A DNA stretch of 64,000 bases, from the NCBI RefSeq assembly GCF_900091575.1, contig NZ_FMCR01000006.1:248001-312000 (forward strand), in the 5' to 3' direction. The translations under genes were made by a program, and so were the position numbers. Shown here piece by piece: positions 60,606-64,000 of this stretch. How positions within the stretch are numbered: position 1 is the stretch's first letter; the number at the start of each line of letters is the position of its first letter. The DNA is from Micromonospora saelicesensis (GTDB lineage: Bacteria > Actinomycetota > Actinomycetes > Mycobacteriales > Micromonosporaceae). A model generated the notes under the pieces. The model was not told the DNA's origin and ran no database searches. It worked only from the letters and a program-made list of their open reading frames with translations.

Positions 60606-61559
60606 TCAGGCGGTGTGGTCGATGACGACCTTGCCGAAGGCGTCGCCGGAGTGCAGTCGGGCGAAGGCGTCCTCGACCCGGCTGAACGGGATGACGCTGT
60701 CCACCACCGGGCGCACCTCGTTGTCGGAGCAGAACGCCAGCAGCTCGTACAGCTCGCCGGGCGTGCCCATCGAGGTGCCCAGGATCTCCAGCTGCATGGC
60801 GAAGACCCGGCGCAGGTTGACCGACGGCTCGTGCCCGGCGGTCGCGCCGGAGACCACGATCCGGGCCATCGGCGCGGCCGACTTCAGCGAGTGGTCGAAG
60901 GTGGCCGCGCCGACCGTCTCGATCACCACGTCCACCCGCTCCGGCAGCCGGGCACCGGGCTCCACGGCGATGGCGCCGAGGGCCGAGATCCGGTCCCGCT
61001 TGACGGCGTCGCGGCTGGTCGCGTACACCCGCTTGCCCATCGCGACGGCGAGCGCGACGGCCGCGGTGGCCACGCCACCGCCCGCGCCCTGGACCAGCAC
61101 GCTGTCGGCGTCCGCGACGCGGCCCTTGGTGGTCAACATCCGCCACGCGGTCAGCCAGGCCGTGGGCAGGCACGCCGCGTCGGTCGCCGCCATGCCGTCG
61201 GGCAGCGGAATCAGATTCGATCGGGGTACGGCCACCCGCTCGGCGACCGTCCCGGCAAAGTGCTCGGAGAGGATGGAAACCCCGCGCGGGTCACCCGGCG
61301 TGACGACCACCGGGTACACGACCACCGGGCGCCCCTCCGGGTCCAGCCCGACCGCGTCGCAGCCGAGGATCATCGGCAGCTGGGCCTCGGTGAGACCCAC
61401 CCCGCGCAGCGACCAGAGGTCGTGGTGGTTGAGCGAGGTGGCCCGCAACTGCACGGTCACCCAGTCGTCGGCCGGAGGGGTCGGCTCGGGCCGCTCGCCG
61501 ACGGTGAGCGCGGCGAGCGGGTCGGCGTCGTCGAAACGGGAGGCAAAGGCAGCACGCAT
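60606..61559 (-). CDS. Zinc-type/quinone-like medium-chain dehydrogenase
   Basis: A 317-residue MDR oxidoreductase. It has the N-terminal GroES-like domain (LRATSLNHHDLWSLRG and GCDAVG), then a Rossmann fold with VLVQGAGGGVATAAVALAVAMG (GxGGxA type) and VDVVIETVGAATFDHSLKSA. The conserved CX2CX2C structural zinc cluster is missing and few zinc ligands are visible, so it may be a quinone reductase-like, zinc-free member. It reduces an unknown carbonyl or enone with NAD(P)H. ATG 61559 is preferred; GTG 61568 is also possible. Confidence 0.82.
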   Translation of the reverse strand: MRAAFASRFDDADPLAALTVGERPEPTPPADDWVTVQLRATSLNHHDLWSLRGVGLTEAQLPMILGCDAVGLDPEGRPVVVYPVVVTPGDPRGVSILSEHFAGTVAERVAVPRSNLIPLPDGMAATDAACLPTAWLTAWRMLTTKGRVADADSVLVQGAGGGVATAAVALAVAMGKRVYATSRDAVKRDRISALGAIAVEPGARLPERVDVVIETVGAATFDHSLKSAAPMARIVVSGATAGHEPSVNLRRVFAMQLEILGTSMGTPGELYELLAFCSDNEVRPVVDSVIPFSRVEDAFARLHSGDAFGKVVIDHTA

Positions 61560-61573
61560 GATCGGCACGGTAA

Positions 61574-61592
61574 CAAGCTGAGCGCTCGTTAA
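61574..61592. promoter_or_regulatory. TetR-type operator candidate upstream of the dehydrogenase
   Basis: The minus-strand sequence TTAACGAGCGCTCAGCTTG is a near-palindrome around GAGCGCTC (61580-61587), similar in style to TetR-family sites of fatty-acid or quinone genes (AACGAGCGCTCGTT). It starts 15 bp before the ATG. No TetR gene is adjacent. Confidence 0.4.
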
Positions 61593-61612
61593 GAAGCCGT
61601 GCGCGCAGGCCG

Positions 61613-61653
61613 GCGGCGCAGGTTGCGCCGCAGCGCACGCTGCGCCGCAGCGC
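61613..61653 (-). terminator. Terminator with duplicated arm after malic enzyme
   Basis: GCGGCGCA-GGT-TGCGCCGC (61613-61631) is a perfect 8-bp hairpin, and the right arm recurs within the 13-nt direct repeat TGCGCCGCAGCGC (61624-61636 and 61641-61653). It lies in the 153-bp gap after the malic enzyme stop. Confidence 0.5.
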
Positions 61654-61712
61654 CCCCCAGCCCATGGGTGCCCTCACCGGCGGCGCAGAGCGTCCCCGGC
61701 CGACGCGTGCGC

Positions 61713-62891
61713 CTACCGGCGGGCGACGCCGTCGCGGCGGGCAGCTTCGGCGACCGCCTCGGCCACGGCCGGCGCGACGCGCGGGTCGAGCGGGGACGGA
61801 ACGATCGCGTCGGCGGTCAGGGAATCGGCCACCACACCGGCGATGGCGTCCGCGGCGGCGACCTTCATCGCCTCGGTGATCCGGGTGGCACCGGCATCCA
61901 GCGCACCGCGGAACACACCGGGGAAGGCCAGCACATTGTTGATCTGGTTGGGGTAGTCGCTGCGCCCGGTGGCGACCACCGCGACGTGCCGGGCAGCCAC
62001 CTCGGGGTGCACCTCGGGGGTCGGGTTCGCCAACGCGAACACGATCCCGCCGGGCGCCATCCCGGCCACCGCGGCCTCGGGGATCTGCCCACCGGACACC
62101 CCGACCAGCACGTCCGCGCCGCGCAACGCCTCGGTGATGTCGCCGTGGCGGCCGTCGACGTTGGTGCTCGCCGCCAGCTCGGCCTTGGTGCCGGTCAGCT
62201 CGGTGCGGTGCCGGCCGATGATTCCCTTGGAGTCACAGACCACCACCTGGTCGGGGTTGACGCCCCCGGCGATCAGCATCTTCGTCACGGCCACACCGGC
62301 CGCGCCCGCGCCACTCACCGCCACCCGCAGGTCACCGAGCTTGCGGTCGAGCAACGTCGCGGCGTTACGCAGCGCGGCGAGCACCACGATGGCGGTGCCG
62401 TGCTGGTCGTCGTGGAAGACCGGGATGTCCAGCGCCTCGTCGAGCCGACGCTCGATCTCGAAGCATCGCGGCGCGCTGATGTCCTCCAGGTTGATCCCAC
62501 CGAAGGAAGGCGCCAGCGCCCGCACCACAGCGACGATCTCGTCCACGTCCTGGGTGTCCAGGCACACCGGCACAGCGTCCACCCCGGCGAACTGCTTGAA
62601 CAGCACCGCCTTGCCCTCCATCACCGGCAGCGCGGCCCGGGGACCGATGTTGCCCAGCCCGAGCACCGCCGAGCCGTCGGTGACCACCGCGACCGTGTGC
62701 GACACCCAGGTGTAGTCGTCCACCAGGGCGGGGTCGGCGGCGATCGCCTCACACACCCGGGCCACCCCCGGGGTGTACGCCAGGGAGAGGTCCTCCCGGC
62801 TGGTGAGCGGCACGGTCGAGGTGACGGCCATCTTGCCGCCCCGGTGCAGCAGGAAGACGGGATCAGCGGGGTCCACGGTGGACGAAGACAT
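61713..62891 (-). CDS. NAD(P)-dependent malic enzyme
   Basis: A 392-residue short-form malic enzyme. It shows LSLAYTPGVARVCEAIA, VTDGSAVLGLGNIGPRAALP, EGKAVLFKQFAGVDA, the metal site GINLEDISAPRCFEIE and FHDDQHGTAIVV, the dinucleotide fold VAVSGAGAAGVAVTKML, and ALANPTPEVHP. It decarboxylates malate to pyruvate, giving NADH or NADPH; cofactor preference is not obvious. GGAG eight bases before ATG 62891 supports the start; a candidate promoter lies at 62999-63014. Confidence 0.93.
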   Translation of the reverse strand: MSSSTVDPADPVFLLHRGGKMAVTSTVPLTSREDLSLAYTPGVARVCEAIAADPALVDDYTWVSHTVAVVTDGSAVLGLGNIGPRAALPVMEGKAVLFKQFAGVDAVPVCLDTQDVDEIVAVVRALAPSFGGINLEDISAPRCFEIERRLDEALDIPVFHDDQHGTAIVVLAALRNAATLLDRKLGDLRVAVSGAGAAGVAVTKMLIAGGVNPDQVVVCDSKGIIGRHRTELTGTKAELAASTNVDGRHGDITEALRGADVLVGVSGGQIPEAAVAGMAPGGIVFALANPTPEVHPEVAARHVAVVATGRSDYPNQINNVLAFPGVFRGALDAGATRITEAMKVAAADAIAGVVADSLTADAIVPSPLDPRVAPAVAEAVAEAARRDGVARR

Positions 62892-62998
62892 GGTGGTGAC
62901 TCCAGGATCTGTCGAGCAGATGTGAGGCGGCCGGCCCCGCCGCGAGGTGGGCGGCGAGCGGTGGCACGCGGTGCGGGGGGTCACCCGGGCACTTTCCG

Positions 62999-63014
62999 AG
63001 CATAGTGTCGACAC
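62999..63014 (-). promoter_or_regulatory. Candidate malic enzyme -10 box beside a GTGTCGACAC palindrome
   Basis: On the minus strand the -10-like TATGCT (62999-63004) is immediately preceded by a perfect 10-bp palindrome GTGTCGACAC (63005-63014). A -35 box is not convincing. The palindrome is a possible operator. Confidence 0.4.
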
Positions 63015-63036
63015 CACCCCTCGGATGTGAGCAGGG

Positions 63037-63387
63037 TCATAACTGACGACGAGGTATCCGTCCGGGGCGCGGCCAGTAGCGGGCCACCACGCGTCCGCGT
63101 ACGTCGGCCACCCCGTACGCCCGGGAGTCATCGGTGATCAGGTCGTTGTCGCCACGCAGCCACCAGCCGCCGTCCTGCGGCCGGACCGCACGCTTCACCA
63201 CCAGCAGATCGGGGCGGGTCCGGAAGACCGCGACCACCACGTCGCCGGCTCGGATCGGGCGGCCACCGGGACGAACCAGCACCGCGTCACCGTGCCGCAG
63301 GGTCGGGACCATGGACGGGCCGGTCACCAGAACGGCGGTCAGCGGCCTCCCCAACCGGGGCACCTCAGCCGGGTGATCGGCGGCCAC
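63037..63387 (-). CDS. sodX: Nickel-type superoxide dismutase maturation protease (S26-like)
   Basis: A 116-residue signal-peptidase-like protein with the catalytic Ser25 in VTGPSMVPTLRHGD and Lys65 in LLVVKRAV, plus GWWLRGDNDLITDDSRAYG and GRVVARYW of the S26 fold. It has no membrane helix, as is usual for SodX. It should remove the propeptide before His of SodN, exposing the nickel hook. Divergently placed from sodN. GGAGG eight bases before GTG 63387 supports the start. Confidence 0.92.
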   Translation of the reverse strand: MAADHPAEVPRLGRPLTAVLVTGPSMVPTLRHGDAVLVRPGGRPIRAGDVVVAVFRTRPDLLVVKRAVRPQDGGWWLRGDNDLITDDSRAYGVADVRGRVVARYWPRPGRIPRRQL

Positions 63388-63409
63388 TGGTTTCACCTCC
63401 ACCCGGTTC

Positions 63410-63422
63410 GGGGAGCATCCCC
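63410..63422. promoter_or_regulatory. Small hairpin in the sodX-sodN intergenic region
   Basis: GGGGA-GCA-TCCCC (63410-63422) lies in the 84-bp gap between divergent sodX and sodN. In Streptomyces sodN is controlled by nickel regulator Nur; I could not identify a convincing Nur box here. Confidence 0.35.
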
Positions 63423-63471
63423 AGGAGTAATGTCGCCTTTGATCATCGCAAACTTCCCATGGAGGATCCCG

Positions 63472-63876
63472 ATGCGACTTCCGCGCATCCTTGCGCCCCG
63501 CGTCACCGCGAGCGCTCACTGCGACCTGCCGTGTGGTGTCTACGACCCGGCTCAGGCCCGGATCGAGGCCGAATCGGTCAAAATGATCTGCGAGAAGTAC
63601 CAGGCGAACACCGACCCGGAGTTCCGCACCCGCGCCGTCATCATCAAGGAGCAGCGCGCCGAGCTGGTCAAGCACCACCTCTGGGTGCTGTGGACCGACT
63701 ACTTCAAGCCGCCGCACTTCGAGAAGTACCCGAACCTGCACAGCCTGTTCAACGAGGCCACCAAGCTCGCCGGCGCCGGTGGCGTCAAGGGCAGCCTCGA
63801 CCCGGCCACCGCCGACAAGCTGCTCGCGAAGATCGACGAGATCTCGAAGATCTTCTGGGAGACCAAGAAGGCGTGA
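63472..63876 (+). CDS. sodN: Nickel superoxide dismutase
   Basis: A 134-residue NiSOD precursor. The first 15 residues (MRLPRILAPRVTASA) are a propeptide removed by SodX. The mature N-terminus HCDLPCGVYD is the nickel hook, with His1, Cys2 and Cys6 as ligands and Tyr9. The four-helix bundle follows (IKEQRAELVKHHLWVLWTDYFKPPHFEKYP). It disproportionates superoxide in the cytoplasm. GGAGG six bases before ATG 63472. Its stop overlaps the GTG of a GNAT gene (GTGA). Confidence 0.97.
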   Translation: MRLPRILAPRVTASAHCDLPCGVYDPAQARIEAESVKMICEKYQANTDPEFRTRAVIIKEQRAELVKHHLWVLWTDYFKPPHFEKYPNLHSLFNEATKLAGAGGVKGSLDPATADKLLAKIDEISKIFWETKKA

Positions 63877-64000
63877 CCTCCCCGGTCATCCCGACGATCC
63901 GGCCGGCACGTCCCGAGGACGTGCCGGCCGTCGTCGCCATGGTGCACGAGTTGGCCGAGTACGAGCGTGCCGCGGAGCAGTGCCACCTCACCACCGAACA
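63873..64000 (+). CDS. GNAT family N-acetyltransferase, N-terminal part (3' end outside window)
   Basis: The first 42 codons are present: MTSPVIPTIRPARPEDVPAV, then VAMVHELAEYERAAEQCHLT. The IRPARPEDVPAV strand-helix is the typical start of a GNAT acyltransferase, and HELAEYERA resembles a diamine or amino-acid acetyltransferase branch. It overlaps the sodN stop by 4 bp (GTGA), so it is co-translated with nickel SOD. The acetyl-CoA motif lies outside the window. Confidence 0.85.
   Translation, partial: MTSPVIPTIRPARPEDVPAVVAMVHELAEYERAAEQCHLTTE

Overview
The window is 64 kb of very GC-rich chromosome from an actinomycete. The best fit is the family Micromonosporaceae (Micromonospora or a close relative). 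Pointers are a fused E2-E1 2-oxoglutarate decarboxylase (Kgd type), nickel superoxide dismutase with its maturation protease, an F420-type luciferase-like oxidoreductase, a giant SCO7613-like membrane protein, frequent GTG starts, and many GTGA/ATGA start-stop overlaps. I see no rRNA, tRNA, prophage, insertion sequence or CRISPR array. Most genes look like core or shared chromosomal content. This assignment is an inference from gene content, not from a search.

Layout. 1-5.5 kb: end of an MMPL transporter, erythromycin-esterase-like protein, small DUF2795 protein, Gfo/Idh/MocA oxidoreductase, cupin, two small membrane proteins and a FabG-like reductase. 5.5-8.7 kb: GH13 (trehalose synthase/amylase-like) enzyme, DUF1349 protein and DedA protein. 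8.7-13.4 kb: a secreted polysaccharide-degradation island with two CBM2-GH18 chitinases and a GH16-CBM6 glucanase. The glucanase has a clear promoter with a LacI-type palindrome on its start point. 13.4-24 kb: DUF6412-YidC pair, GCS2-type ligase, CoA-disulfide-reductase-like flavoenzyme, LacI regulator convergent with a PfkB sugar kinase and AGE isomerase operon, nucleoside deaminase, LLM oxidoreductase, phosphotransferase and Nei glycosylase.

24-40 kb: a disordered single-membrane-region protein, a dimethylargininase-ornithine aminotransferase operon, FHA protein and pterin dehydratase, membrane fatty-acid desaturase, SCO7613-like protein, CutA, acyltransferase and patatin, Ser/Thr kinase, GT4 glycosyltransferase and BON protein. 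40-47 kb is a block on the minus strand: OlsB-OlsA ornithine-lipid enzymes, DUF4097-PadR, then a PhoP-like response regulator, histidine kinase and HtrA-like protease. 47-64 kb: hotdog protein, ABC exporter, kgd, pta-ackA, a paralogous pair of lipoprotein hydrolases flanking a nucleotidyltransferase, zinc-type dehydrogenase, malic enzyme, and divergent sodX and sodN.

The most interesting signals are regulatory or structural. (1) Two 40-bp arrays of four 7-mers with 4-nt spacers, each with CAG in register, lie exactly 22-61 bp upstream of both the response regulator and the HtrA-like protease. They predict a self-contained envelope-stress circuit. (2) Five intergenic palindromes with GATC at their outer ends form at least one recurrent family. 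(3) Two genes have their 3' ends, stop codon included, tandemly duplicated just downstream. (4) There is a four-hairpin cluster before the arginine/ornithine operon, and a PadR-type operator on the DUF4097-PadR promoter.
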